This document shows positions 31,301-38,856 of a DNA stretch of 62,606 nt, in pieces. The DNA is from JACDAN01 sp035707105 (GTDB lineage Bacteria; Actinomycetota; Thermoleophilia; Gaiellales; Gaiellaceae): the NCBI GenBank assembly GCA_035707105.1, contig DASSUI010000031.1, positions 1 through 62,606 on the forward strand, written 5' to 3'. Position 1 is the first letter of the stretch. Every line of letters begins with the position of its first letter. The notes below the pieces were generated by a model. That model had not been told where the DNA came from. It did not search any database and saw nothing but the letters and a program-made list of their open reading frames with translations. Both the position numbers and the translations under genes were made by a program.

Positions 31301-32692
31301 ATGGGGTCACGCGTCGCACTCGTCGTCGTCTTCGCCGCCGCGGTCGCTGCGCTCTCGGGCGACGCGGATGCGCGTGCCGTCGGCTGTTCCGGGTCAGCGA
31401 GCAGCCTCGCGGTCGTTGATTGCGCGCGCCTGCCGGCCGTCCCGTCCCTGGATCCCGGCTACCGGACGGGGAAGCCCCGGGTCCGCCTCGCCTCGACGAC
31501 CGCGGCCCCCGGCTGCCGCGCCGGCGAGTTCGTGTTCTACGCCGCGCGGGACTGGCTCCGGCTGGCGCCGAAGCTCGCCGAGCGCGCCTCCCCGTGCGGC
31601 GACTACTACGTCTCGATCCCGCCGCTCGTCGCGGACAAAACGATGCCGCGGCCGAACCAGGCCTGGCGGATCCGCGCGCTCGGCCCGCATTTCCACGCCA
31701 TGGCCGAGATCCACTGGGCAACGTGGCAGCGCTGGGTGCGCGCGACCGGACGATCCTGGCGGGAGGCCGGGGTGGAGGCGCGCCGGCGCATGGCCGCCGC
31801 CGGATACGACGTTGCGAACGGCGACACCTGGGCCGTCAACGAGCTGCCGTCGACCGTCAGACGGGATGTCGGAACCGCCCGGCGGGACGCCCGCGAGTTC
31901 CTCGGCGGCCTCTACGAGGGCGACGGGCGGCCGGTCCAGGGTGCCGTGTTCGTGATCGGCGTCATGCACGGGACGAACGACGCGTCGCTGTACAAGGCGA
32001 CGCTCAAGGGCTGGCTCGCCGACACGCCGTTCTGGCTGGACATGCAGCGCACCGTTCGTTTCTGGGCGCAGGAGGTGTACGGCGACGCGCGCCGCTGGGG
32101 CGTCCCGGGCGCGCCGGTCGACGCCCGGCGGGAGTACCTCACGGACTTCCTGCAGCACGTTGCCCGGCTCGGCTCCGCCGCGCCGGAGAGGTACGGCGCC
32201 GCGCGCTGGTTCCTCGGCCGTGCGCACACGCCGATCGCGAACGCCGGCTGGCAGTGGCCGTCGGGCCTCGGCTGGACGATGGTCTCCGGCGAGCAGATGC
32301 AGCACTTCGCCTCGTCCCAGACGTACGCGCTCCGCAACTTCGCCGCGACGAGGCCGGGCCCCGACCGTTTCGGTTTTGCCTGGGCACCGAACAACGCGAC
32401 CGGCATGCCCGAGCGCGAATTCCTCGCCCAGACCGGCCAGCTTCTCGACCGTCTCGGCGCCGCGATCTCGGAGTCGGGCAGCCCCTGGCGAGTCGATCCC
32501 GGGATCTACGCGTGCACGTCGCTCGCGACCGACTGGTGCACGGCGGACGTGGAGGGCGCGTCGTTCACGCAGGCGTGGAAGATCTTCGCGTCGTGGGCCG
32601 AGCTCCCAGAGCTGGCCCCGCGGGCCTTCCGCCGCCTGGTGTCGTCGGTCCGCAAGATCGCTCTCGGGGCACGGCTACGCAGGCAGCGGTAG
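31301..32692 (+). CDS. Large secreted protein of unknown function
   Basis: A 463-residue exported protein: signal peptide in the first 25 residues (VALVVVFAAAVAALSGDADA), then a Cys-containing N-terminal part and a long mixed helical domain with many Trp and Arg (GPHFHAMAEIHWATWQRWV, FWLDMQRTVRFWAQEVYGD). Six cysteines, two of them near the C-terminus (YACTSL, DWCTAD), suggest disulfides. AGAGGAG precedes the ATG. I recall homologues in Gaiella-type genomes but no function; enzymatic motifs are not apparent. Confidence 0.8.
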   Translation: MGSRVALVVVFAAAVAALSGDADARAVGCSGSASSLAVVDCARLPAVPSLDPGYRTGKPRVRLASTTAAPGCRAGEFVFYAARDWLRLAPKLAERASPCGDYYVSIPPLVADKTMPRPNQAWRIRALGPHFHAMAEIHWATWQRWVRATGRSWREAGVEARRRMAAAGYDVANGDTWAVNELPSTVRRDVGTARRDAREFLGGLYEGDGRPVQGAVFVIGVMHGTNDASLYKATLKGWLADTPFWLDMQRTVRFWAQEVYGDARRWGVPGAPVDARREYLTDFLQHVARLGSAAPERYGAARWFLGRAHTPIANAGWQWPSGLGWTMVSGEQMQHFASSQTYALRNFAATRPGPDRFGFAWAPNNATGMPEREFLAQTGQLLDRLGAAISESGSPWRVDPGIYACTSLATDWCTADVEGASFTQAWKIFASWAELPELAPRAFRRLVSSVRKIALGARLRRQR

Positions 32693-32719
32693 CCGCCCCG
32701 GCTCGCCGTCTCGCCGTCC

Positions 32720-32956
32720 TCAGACCCGCCCGCCGTACCCGCGGGAGACGTCCGTGTCCCTCGGCGGGCCGGGCTCTGCAGCGCCGTTGACGAGGAAGTA
32801 GACGATCGACCCGAGGATGGGGAAGATCAGGACGATCAGGATCCAGGCCGCCGTCTTGCCGCCCGACCGTTCGTGCCTTCGCCGGACGATGTCGACCACC
32901 GTGAACACCCAGATCACGGCGACCAGGATCACGAGCAGCCACCAGAACCATGCCAT
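32720..32956 (-). CDS. PLDc_N-type small membrane protein
   Basis: A 78-residue protein with two spans (FWWLLVILVAVIWVFTVVDI and AAWILIVLIFPILGSIVYFL) joined by a basic loop RRRHERSGGK. The second span with FPILGSIVYFLV is the mark of the PLDc_N (cardiolipin synthase N-terminal) domain, here without any phospholipase part. Such short forms are frequent in Actinobacteria; function unknown. Confidence 0.85.
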   Translation of the reverse strand: MAWFWWLLVILVAVIWVFTVVDIVRRRHERSGGKTAAWILIVLIFPILGSIVYFLVNGAAEPGPPRDTDVSRGYGGRV

Positions 32957-33016
32957 TGCGTTCGCCTCCGTTCGGGAGCCTCGAGAGCAGGCTACGACAG
33001 TGGGCCCGCGCGCGCC

Positions 33017-33919
33017 TCACCCCGTCCGGATGATCCGCTCGAGGCTGCCGACGGCTTCGCGGGTGAGGTCCGGCAGACCCTCATGGTGGCCGTACACGGC
33101 GAGCGTCCCGCAGAGGAAGAGCGCGAGCGTGCATGCCCGGAGGAGCTGGTCCTCGGCGACCGGCCCGTAGGCCGACTCGAACTCGGCCCGGCCCTCGGGC
33201 GGGAGGGCACACCGGTAGAGCACGAGGTCCACGGCGGGGTCGTTCGCGCTGAGGTCGATCCAGTCGATGACGGCCGTCGGCTCGCCCGAGTCGCCCACGA
33301 GCAGGTGCCGCAGGTGGAGGTCGCCGTGGACGACGACCCTCCGCGTGGGCGGAGGCAGCGCCGCGGCGGCGTCGACGACCTCGTACGCCTCCGGCGGCAC
33401 CGACCAGATTCCGTCCCGCTCGAGCTGGCCGAACCGCTCGCGCGCCATCGGGACGCGGACGGCCATGTCGGCCCGGCGCACGGGATCCACCGGCAGCTCG
33501 GCGTCGAGCTCGACGGAGTGGAGGGCGAGGAGAAACTCCCCGAGGGGTCGGCCGAGGGCGAGCCGAGCCTCCTCGTCCAGTGCGGCTTCGGCCAGCTCGC
33601 GGCCGGGCAGGAACGGCGCGGCGCAGAACGGCCAGCCGAACGCGTCAGTCGGCTGCCCGACGAGCGTGGGCACCGGAACCGGAAGCGGCAGCAGCGGCGC
33701 GAGCCGGGGCAGGTACGCGATCTCGGTCTCGAGGCCGGGGACGACCATCGCGCGGCGGGGGAAGCGGAACACCCACTCCTCGTCGACGAGCCAGACCGTG
33801 TTGTCCCAGCCTTCGCCGAGGAGCCGGAACGCGCGCTGCTCGACCTCCGGGAACTGCTCGCGGATCAGTCGACGCGCGAGGTCCTCGTCGACGCGGAGCT
33901 CGGGCGCCCACTCCTGCAC
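33017..33919 (-). CDS. Aminoglycoside phosphotransferase-family kinase
   Basis: A 300-residue protein kinase-like (APH) enzyme that transfers phosphate from ATP to a small molecule. The N-lobe has GEGWDNTVWLV and WVFRFPRR (likely ATP Lys/Arg); the C-lobe has the Brenner motif VVHGDLHLRHLLV and the metal motif AVIDWIDLSANDPAVDL. The family covers antibiotic, macrolide, choline and sugar kinases, so a resistance role should not be assumed. A TACGCT box lies 6 bases before the GTG with no Shine-Dalgarno, indicating its own leaderless promoter. Confidence 0.9.
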   Translation of the reverse strand: MQEWAPELRVDEDLARRLIREQFPEVEQRAFRLLGEGWDNTVWLVDEEWVFRFPRRAMVVPGLETEIAYLPRLAPLLPLPVPVPTLVGQPTDAFGWPFCAAPFLPGRELAEAALDEEARLALGRPLGEFLLALHSVELDAELPVDPVRRADMAVRVPMARERFGQLERDGIWSVPPEAYEVVDAAAALPPPTRRVVVHGDLHLRHLLVGDSGEPTAVIDWIDLSANDPAVDLVLYRCALPPEGRAEFESAYGPVAEDQLLRACTLALFLCGTLAVYGHHEGLPDLTREAVGSLERIIRTG

Positions 33920-33925
33920 GGCGCG

Positions 33926-33931
33926 AGCGTA
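33926..33931 (-). promoter_or_regulatory. -10 box of the phosphotransferase gene
   Basis: Minus-strand TACGCT, 6 bases before the GTG; leaderless layout. Confidence 0.5.
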
Positions 33932-33935
33932 GGGC

Positions 33936-34838
33936 CTACGGGCCGGTCTCGGCTCCCTCGACCGGCGGGCCCTCGATCTCCAGGACTTCCTCGAGCCACT
34001 CGAGCTGATCCCGCTGGGCCTTCGGGACCGCGAGGTCGTGGCCGGCCTCGTACCAGCTGACCTTCTTCGGCTGCGAGCCGGCCTCGATCAGCGTCTCGAG
34101 CGCGTCCTTCGGAACGATCTGGTCCTTCAGGCCGGCCTGGAAGAACAGCTTCGACGGGCTCGCCTGCGCGATGTACTTCAGTCCGTCCGTGTCCTCCAGC
34201 AGAGGACGCACCTCATCCGGCTGCTCGGGCGAGACGAGGGTCATGAACTCCTCCACGGAGTCCTCGCCGCCCGACATGAAGACGAACGCCTTGATCCTCG
34301 GCTCGACGCCGGCGAGGATCGCCCCGGTCCGGGCGCCGGCGCTGTAGCCGACGAAGCCGATGCGCTCGTCGTCGACTTGCGGGAGCGACTGCAGCAGGTC
34401 GACTGCCCGGCGGAGCTCGATGACGCCCTGCACCGTCCGGTCCCGTTCCTTGCGGAGCCCTTCGACGCCCCGGCCGAGCTCGATCGCGCGGTTCGGCGAG
34501 TACGGCGACTCGACCGTCAGCGCGACCGCGCGGCGCGCGGCGAGCCAGCTGGCCGTGTAGAGCATCTCCAGCCGGTCGCCGCCCTGGCCGTGGAGGTAGA
34601 TGACCGCGGGGTACGGGCCCTCTCCGGGCGGAAGGAGGAGGAAGGCCGGGACGCGCTCGGGGCCGCCGTCGAAGCTGATGTCGTGGACGGCGATCGGATA
34701 GTCCTTGTTCGCGAGCCCGGCGTCCTGCTTCGCGACCGGCGCGTCCTCGTCGTACGCGTAGAGGTCGGGCTCCGGGTCCTTGCCCCCGCCGCCGCAGGCG
34801 GTGAGGATCACGGCGAGGAGGACGAGAAGACGACGCAT
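33936..34838 (-). CDS. Alpha/beta-hydrolase lipoprotein (dienelactone hydrolase-like)
   Basis: A 300-residue hydrolase anchored outside the cell membrane. The first 17 residues are a lipoprotein signal (LLVLLAVILTAC). The fold is marked by VIYLHGQGGDRLEM (oxyanion region), the nucleophile elbow GFVGYSAGA, the acid in AGLKDQIVP and His in YEAGHDLAVP. The substrate is unknown. ATG start lies only 15 bases from the GTG of the divergent membrane protein gene. Confidence 0.9.
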   Translation of the reverse strand: MRRLLVLLAVILTACGGGGKDPEPDLYAYDEDAPVAKQDAGLANKDYPIAVHDISFDGGPERVPAFLLLPPGEGPYPAVIYLHGQGGDRLEMLYTASWLAARRAVALTVESPYSPNRAIELGRGVEGLRKERDRTVQGVIELRRAVDLLQSLPQVDDERIGFVGYSAGARTGAILAGVEPRIKAFVFMSGGEDSVEEFMTLVSPEQPDEVRPLLEDTDGLKYIAQASPSKLFFQAGLKDQIVPKDALETLIEAGSQPKKVSWYEAGHDLAVPKAQRDQLEWLEEVLEIEGPPVEGAETGP

Positions 34839-34853
34839 CGACGGCTCGTAGCA

Positions 34854-35684
34854 GTGGACGCGGTCTGGGCGCTGTTGTTGGCGGCCGCCGCCGCGATCGT
34901 CGTCACCTACACCCGGCTCTCGCCGGCAACGCTCTACAACGTCAGCGAGGAGGGGCCGGAGCTCGGCCTCGGCCGCGCCCTCGTCTTCGTGAACTACCCG
35001 GTCTCGCTGGTCGCGATCCCGATCGCCTGGCTCGCGGCCGACCGGATCGGCTCGCGCCGGGCGACGTCGGCGGCGGTTGCGGCGACCGTGCTCTGCGGCG
35101 TCTCGGCACTTCCGGGCGTCGTCGACCAGCACGACCTCGACGCGAAGCCCGTCAACGTCCTGCCGGCGATCGGCGTGGCGATCGTGCTCGCGCTCAGCGT
35201 GCGGGCGCCGTGGGAGCGCGTCGGCCGGCTGCCGCTCGACCCAGTCCGGCTCGGGATCGGCGTCGTCGTCTGGGTGGTCGCCCTCGTCTGGGTCGCGTCC
35301 GTCCTGGGCTTCTACTTCCCCGGCGACGTCCTCCTCGGTGAGGACGTACGGCGCGGGGGCGACGGACGCCTCGGCCCCGCGGTCCACCGCGGCGACCACG
35401 AGGGGCTCGACGCGGCGCTGCTCGTGACCGCCGCTCTGGTGCTAACGCGCTACCGCCCTCGTTTCGCGATTGCGTGGCTGCTCGGGCTCGCGCTCGCGTA
35501 CGGCCTCGCGGTCGAATGGCGCGACTTCTGGTTCGAGCAGGTGACGAAGCGGGGCTGGACGGACTGGGTCCCGCCGCAGGTTCTGACGCCGCGGCTCAGC
35601 GTCGCCTGGGCGGCGCTCGTCCTGCTCGGCCTCGCGGTCGCCCTCGTCCTCAGGCGGCTCGAAGGGCCTCCTCGACGCGGCTGA
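34854..35684 (+). CDS. Membrane protein of unknown function
   Basis: A 276-residue polytopic protein with about seven spans: an N-terminal one (VWALLLAAAAAIVVTYT), then VSLVAIPIAWLAA, TVLCGVSALPGV, GVAIVLALSV, the strong GIGVVVWVVALVWVASVLGF, and two near the C-terminus (AIAWLLGLALAYGLAVEW, AWAALVLLGLAVALVL). The extracytoplasmic loop after the fifth span has GEDVRRGGDGRLGPAVHRGDHEG. GTG start chosen because it begins just before the first span. Its last 35 bases overlap the 3' end of udgX on the other strand. Confidence 0.7.
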   Translation: MDAVWALLLAAAAAIVVTYTRLSPATLYNVSEEGPELGLGRALVFVNYPVSLVAIPIAWLAADRIGSRRATSAAVAATVLCGVSALPGVVDQHDLDAKPVNVLPAIGVAIVLALSVRAPWERVGRLPLDPVRLGIGVVVWVVALVWVASVLGFYFPGDVLLGEDVRRGGDGRLGPAVHRGDHEGLDAALLVTAALVLTRYRPRFAIAWLLGLALAYGLAVEWRDFWFEQVTKRGWTDWVPPQVLTPRLSVAWAALVLLGLAVALVLRRLEGPPRRG

Positions 35685-36261
35685 GGTCCTCGACGAAGAG
35701 GGCGAACTCCGCTTCCCGATTGTCCGACCGGAGGATTGAGGACGGGTGCACGGTCGCCATGACCATGGGCGCGAGCTCCGACTCGACCGGCACGCCGCGG
35801 TCCTTGCTGACACGGAACTGCCGCCCGAGCAACGCCTGGGCCGCCGTCGCGCCGAGACAGACGAGCACCTCCGGCCGGACGAACGCGAGCTCGGTCTCGA
35901 GCCACACCCGGCAGGCTGCGATCTCGGCGGCGTTCGGCTTCTGGTGGATGCGGCGCTTCCCGCGCGGCTGCCACTTGAAGTGCTTCACGACGTTCGTGAC
36001 GTAGGTGATCCTGCGGTCGATGCCGGCCTCGTCGAGCGCGCGGTCGAGGAGCTTGCCGGCGGGGCCGACGAACGGGCGGCCGGCCAGATCCTCCTGGTCG
36101 CCGGGCTGCTCGCCGACGAGCATGAGCTTCGCCTTCGGGCTGCCCTCGCCGAAGACCGTCTGCGTGCCCGACTTCCAGAGATCGCACCGGCGGCACCCCC
36201 GCGCGTCCTCGGCGGCCTCGTCGAGCGTCCGGTACTCGGATTCGAAGAGCTTCTCCGCCAT
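35650..36261 (-). CDS. udgX: UdgX, uracil-DNA glycosylase-superfamily Fe-S protein
   Basis: A 203-residue member of the uracil-DNA glycosylase superfamily. GEQPGDQEDLAGRPFVGPAG (residues 50-69) is the active-site loop, and KRRIH (102-106) is the insertion known only in UdgX, whose His (here 106) becomes covalently joined to the abasic site after uracil is removed. Four cysteines (23, 26, 117, 135) hold the 4Fe-4S cluster. Another catalytic-region motif is VMATVHPSSILR. Known UdgX, studied in Mycobacterium smegmatis, is a suicide enzyme in uracil repair. The gene is transcribed towards the membrane protein and lies beside tRNA-Cys. Confidence 0.93.
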   Translation of the reverse strand: MAEKLFESEYRTLDEAAEDARGCRRCDLWKSGTQTVFGEGSPKAKLMLVGEQPGDQEDLAGRPFVGPAGKLLDRALDEAGIDRRITYVTNVVKHFKWQPRGKRRIHQKPNAAEIAACRVWLETELAFVRPEVLVCLGATAAQALLGRQFRVSKDRGVPVESELAPMVMATVHPSSILRSDNREAEFALFVEDLSRVEEALRAA

Positions 36262-36301
36262 GCAGGATCCGTACCCCCTGGGCGATACCATGCAACGTCC
36301 T

Positions 36302-36372
36302 GGCGCCGTGGCCGAGAGGTTAGGCAGAGGCCTGCAAAGCCTCGTACAGCGGTTCGAGTCCGCTCGGCGCCT
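36302..36372 (+). tRNA. tRNA-Cys (GCA)
   Basis: Acceptor GGCGCCG/CGGCGCC, D arm GGCCGAGAGGTTAGGC, anticodon stem GAGGC/GCCTC with loop CTGCAAA (anticodon GCA), T arm CGGTTCGAGTCCG. No encoded CCA. TACCAT at 36286-36291 is the likely -10, the same hexamer as at the rRNA promoter. Confidence 0.97.
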
Positions 36373-36681
36373 CTCTCGCACACTCCTCCATGCCTCCGGG
36401 TGGATTGATTCGTGGGCCTCAAGGTCGGGTGCGGACGTCTACGGCCGCGTTGCAGTCACCGTCGACAGCCTGGAAGGCGGGCGCTACTTTGGCTGTGGGG
36501 CGCCGAGCAGTTCGCGCCCGCGAGCATGACCTCCCCGGAAATGCCACGGAAGCACTCGTTCGGCGCCCCTCGTCTGTGAGAATTCCCTATTCGGCAGCTC
36601 GGTCCGCGGGCAGCACCCGTCGGCTCCCGAGCTTCGGGCGGTGAGTGGACCGAGCGGCGTGGGCGAGGCGTTCGCGTCAAG
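36373..36681. other. Intergenic stretch after tRNA-Cys
   Basis: No frame here has a credible start or known motif, and there is no T-rich terminator. Nothing further seen. Confidence 0.4.
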
Positions 36682-37101
36682 TCAGGCACTCGCTCGATCT
36701 AGGAGTTGCAGGAGATCGTGGGCAGCAAGCTCGATTTCCTTGTGCCTCCACTCTGCGGCGCGATAGTGGCATGCGATCAGGCCGGTACGGTGGAGGCGCC
36801 GGAAGTCCCCGTAGACGAACGCGTAACGGGCCTTCGTCTCATCGGAGGCGCCTTCGGTGAGTCCGAGGTGCCACTCGCCGTACTCGCTCCAAGCGTGGGA
36901 GGCGAGGAACTCGTTCTCGGCTTCGGCGTTCGGCTGGACGTCCCCCCAGTCGCTGTTCAGGACGTATTGGCGACTGCGGATGAGCCGTTGTGCCCGCGCC
37001 AGTGCGCGTTCGTTGACGACGTAGGAGGCCAACCATGGCTTCTGATCGAAGGTGGGGACGTGGAGGAAGGTGCCTGCCGCAGAGTCGCAGGTCGCCGTCA
37101 G
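36682..37101 (-). CDS. Conserved hypothetical protein with CTG start overlapping the upstream stop
   Basis: The protein (139 residues from the CTG) has a dense, well-conserved look: FDQKPWLASYVVNERALARA, YVLNSDWGDVQPNAEAENEF, SEYGEWHLGLTEGASDETKA and FRRLHRTGLIACHYRAAEWRH. I recall close relatives in Actinobacteria whose start lies just before the FDKKPWL-like segment. No ATG, GTG or TTG exists there; the first TTG falls inside the conserved part. A CTG whose last bases form the TGA of the DUF4126 gene is the only reasonable start. Function unknown; the His/Trp-rich C-terminus may bind a cofactor or metal. Confidence 0.7.
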   Translation of the reverse strand: MTATCDSAAGTFLHVPTFDQKPWLASYVVNERALARAQRLIRSRQYVLNSDWGDVQPNAEAENEFLASHAWSEYGEWHLGLTEGASDETKARYAFVYGDFRRLHRTGLIACHYRAAEWRHKEIELAAHDLLQLLDRASA

Positions 37102-37715
37102 TTCCGCCGTATCGGCGAGCGCGGGTTGCCCGCCGGTTCGACGGGAGGACGTCCGGTCAGCCGGCCCCAGCCCCGGCGGATCAGCTGGATGAGCAGCACG
37201 GCGAGCGTGCCGGCTGCGACGAGCAGCGCGCCCGCGATCGCCAGTGCCACCCACGGATGGTCGACCGCGACCAGCAGAACCGTGACGACCGCGGCGTTCT
37301 CGGCCAGGCTGAGGACGACATTCGACACCGGTTCTGGCGAGGCGTTGACCGCCAGCCGAAGGCCGGCCTTGGCCGCGTGGCTCGCCAGCGCGGTCGTCCC
37401 TCCGAGCACGGCACCGACAGCCTCGCTCAGGTCGCCCGCCTCTCCTGCGAGAAGCGCGCCGAGGACGGCGCCTACCGTTGGACGGATCACGGTGTGGACC
37501 GCGTCCCAGGCGCTGTCGAGGAACGGGATCTTGTCGGCGACGAACTCCACGCCCGACAGCGCGGCCGTGAAGAGCAGGACGTCGGTTCGCTGCAGCACGT
37601 CGGGGACGCTCTCGACGTCGCCGTACCGGCCCACGAGGCCCGTGACGAACAGAGTCGCGTAGACGTTGACGCCGGACGCCCACCCGGAGGTCAGGACATA
37701 GGCGAGCGATTCCAT
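37098..37715 (-). CDS. DUF4126-family membrane protein
   Basis: A 205-residue membrane protein with the DUF4126 pattern: N-terminal SLAYVLTSGWASGVNVYATL, then FVADKIPFLDSAWDAVHTVIRPTVGA, then GTTALASHAAKAGLRLAVNASPEP and a long C-terminal span (ALAIAGALLVAAGTLAVLLI). Function of the family is unknown; it is predicted to lie in the inner membrane. Its TGA overlaps the CTG start of the following gene. It diverges from the next plus-strand gene with 15 bases between the start codons. Confidence 0.88.
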   Translation of the reverse strand: MESLAYVLTSGWASGVNVYATLFVTGLVGRYGDVESVPDVLQRTDVLLFTAALSGVEFVADKIPFLDSAWDAVHTVIRPTVGAVLGALLAGEAGDLSEAVGAVLGGTTALASHAAKAGLRLAVNASPEPVSNVVLSLAENAAVVTVLLVAVDHPWVALAIAGALLVAAGTLAVLLIQLIRRGWGRLTGRPPVEPAGNPRSPIRRN

Positions 37716-37730
37716 TGGAGACCCGGCACT

Positions 37731-38576
37731 ATGACCCGGATGGCCACCGAGTCATCGCCGACTCCGGACGACGCGCTCGAGGCGATCGACAACCCGATCG
37801 AGCGTCTCAAGCTGCTCCGCGAGGACGAGGACGAGATCGCGAAGTACCTCGACGCGATGGAGGTCACGAGCCCGCGCGAGCGGGAGATGCTCCACGAGAT
37901 CTCACGAACGCGGCCGCTCGCCCACCTCGACCTCTTCCCGCAGGCGCACAGGAACCTGGTCGAGGCGCTCGAGTCGCTCGCGAGGCACGGATACCACGGC
38001 ACGGGAGCCGGCAGACGCCTCGGGCCGCTGCGGATCGTCGTCCGGTGGTTCGTGAAGCTCGTTGCCCGCTATCTCGTGGTCTCGCACGTCAAGAACACCG
38101 CGAACCAGATGCGGAGCCTCTATCGCCTTCGGGAGATCCAGGCGCTCTCGGGAACGGACGAGCGCCGCGAGCTCCACCGCGCACGGCTCGACGCCGATCG
38201 GATGACGGAGGCCCTGAAGACGAAGGAGCTCGCGCTCCCCACGTTCCTGATCGGCGGCGCACTGCTGCCGCTCTTCGCGGCGTTCGGGCGCCTGACCGGA
38301 GCGCTCGGCTCGACTGCCTGGGCCACCGGGCTGGCCGTGGCCGGGATGGTCGTCGCGCTCGTTGCCTCGTGGCTGATCCTCCGCGGCGCCGCTCTTGCGT
38401 CGAGACGGATCCGCCTCGCCACACAGGGGCCGGCTCGGGCGCTGTGGAGCGCCGTCGGGTGGTGCGGCAGGCCGCCCAGGGACCAGACCCGGACGTTCGT
38501 GATCGTCTCGGTCGCCTTGACGCTCGGTGCCTGGATCATCGTCCCGGTCGTCGTCGGGATCGCCCTCGCGTCCTGA
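37731..38576 (+). CDS. Membrane protein with cytosolic helical N-terminus
   Basis: A 281-residue protein. Residues 1-95 are acidic and helical (PIERLKLLREDEDEIAKYLDAM, REREMLHEI), residues 96-190 are basic and helical with a possible re-entrant segment (RWFVKLVARYLVVSHVK), and the C-terminal part has three or four spans (FLIGGALLPLFAAF, GLAVAGMVVALVASWLIL, FVIVSVALTLGAWIIVPVVV). A second ATG at 37740 is possible. I do not recognise the family. Confidence 0.65.
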   Translation: MTRMATESSPTPDDALEAIDNPIERLKLLREDEDEIAKYLDAMEVTSPREREMLHEISRTRPLAHLDLFPQAHRNLVEALESLARHGYHGTGAGRRLGPLRIVVRWFVKLVARYLVVSHVKNTANQMRSLYRLREIQALSGTDERRELHRARLDADRMTEALKTKELALPTFLIGGALLPLFAAFGRLTGALGSTAWATGLAVAGMVVALVASWLILRGAALASRRIRLATQGPARALWSAVGWCGRPPRDQTRTFVIVSVALTLGAWIIVPVVVGIALAS

Positions 38577-38599
38577 GCGACGCGAACCGCAGTCGCTGT

Positions 38600-38856
38600 C
38601 GCGGCACCGCCGCGAGACTTCGCCAGCTGCGCGGAGACGCGAACCGGCAGCTCCGGCGGCGCGTCTTGATCCACTCCGACGGGCTCCCGGCCCGTTGTAA
38701 TGGCGCTTCAGCCGTCAGCGGCCGGTCGCGGAGCTGCGACAGCAGGACGGGCGCGACGCGCTCGTAGTACTCGAGCGCGTCCTGCTTCCGGAGCCCGACG
38801 TCGGGCCACCAGCGCTGCTCCGGGTGGTGGACAGTGACGATGGGCGTTTCAGTGAC
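38600..38856 (-). pseudogene. Decayed LigD-polymerase-like fragment
   Basis: Minus-strand reading gives VTVHHPEQRWWPDVGLRKQD then ALEYYERVAPVLLSQLRDRPLT, which resembles the N-terminus of the primase-polymerase domain of LigD-type non-homologous end-joining proteins. After RPLT the expected LKRHYNGP appears one base out of frame, SPSEWIK returns in the first frame, and DAPPELPV and AKSRGGA continue in a third frame. There is no start codon, and the homology stops after about 85 residues against about 300 expected. Several frameshifts plus truncation mark it as a pseudogene. It begins at the stop of rsgA. Confidence 0.55.

Noticed and set aside
33017..33919. Antibiotic-resistance call for the APH-family kinase
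   Set aside because: The family contains many metabolic kinases and nothing here shows an aminoglycoside pocket.
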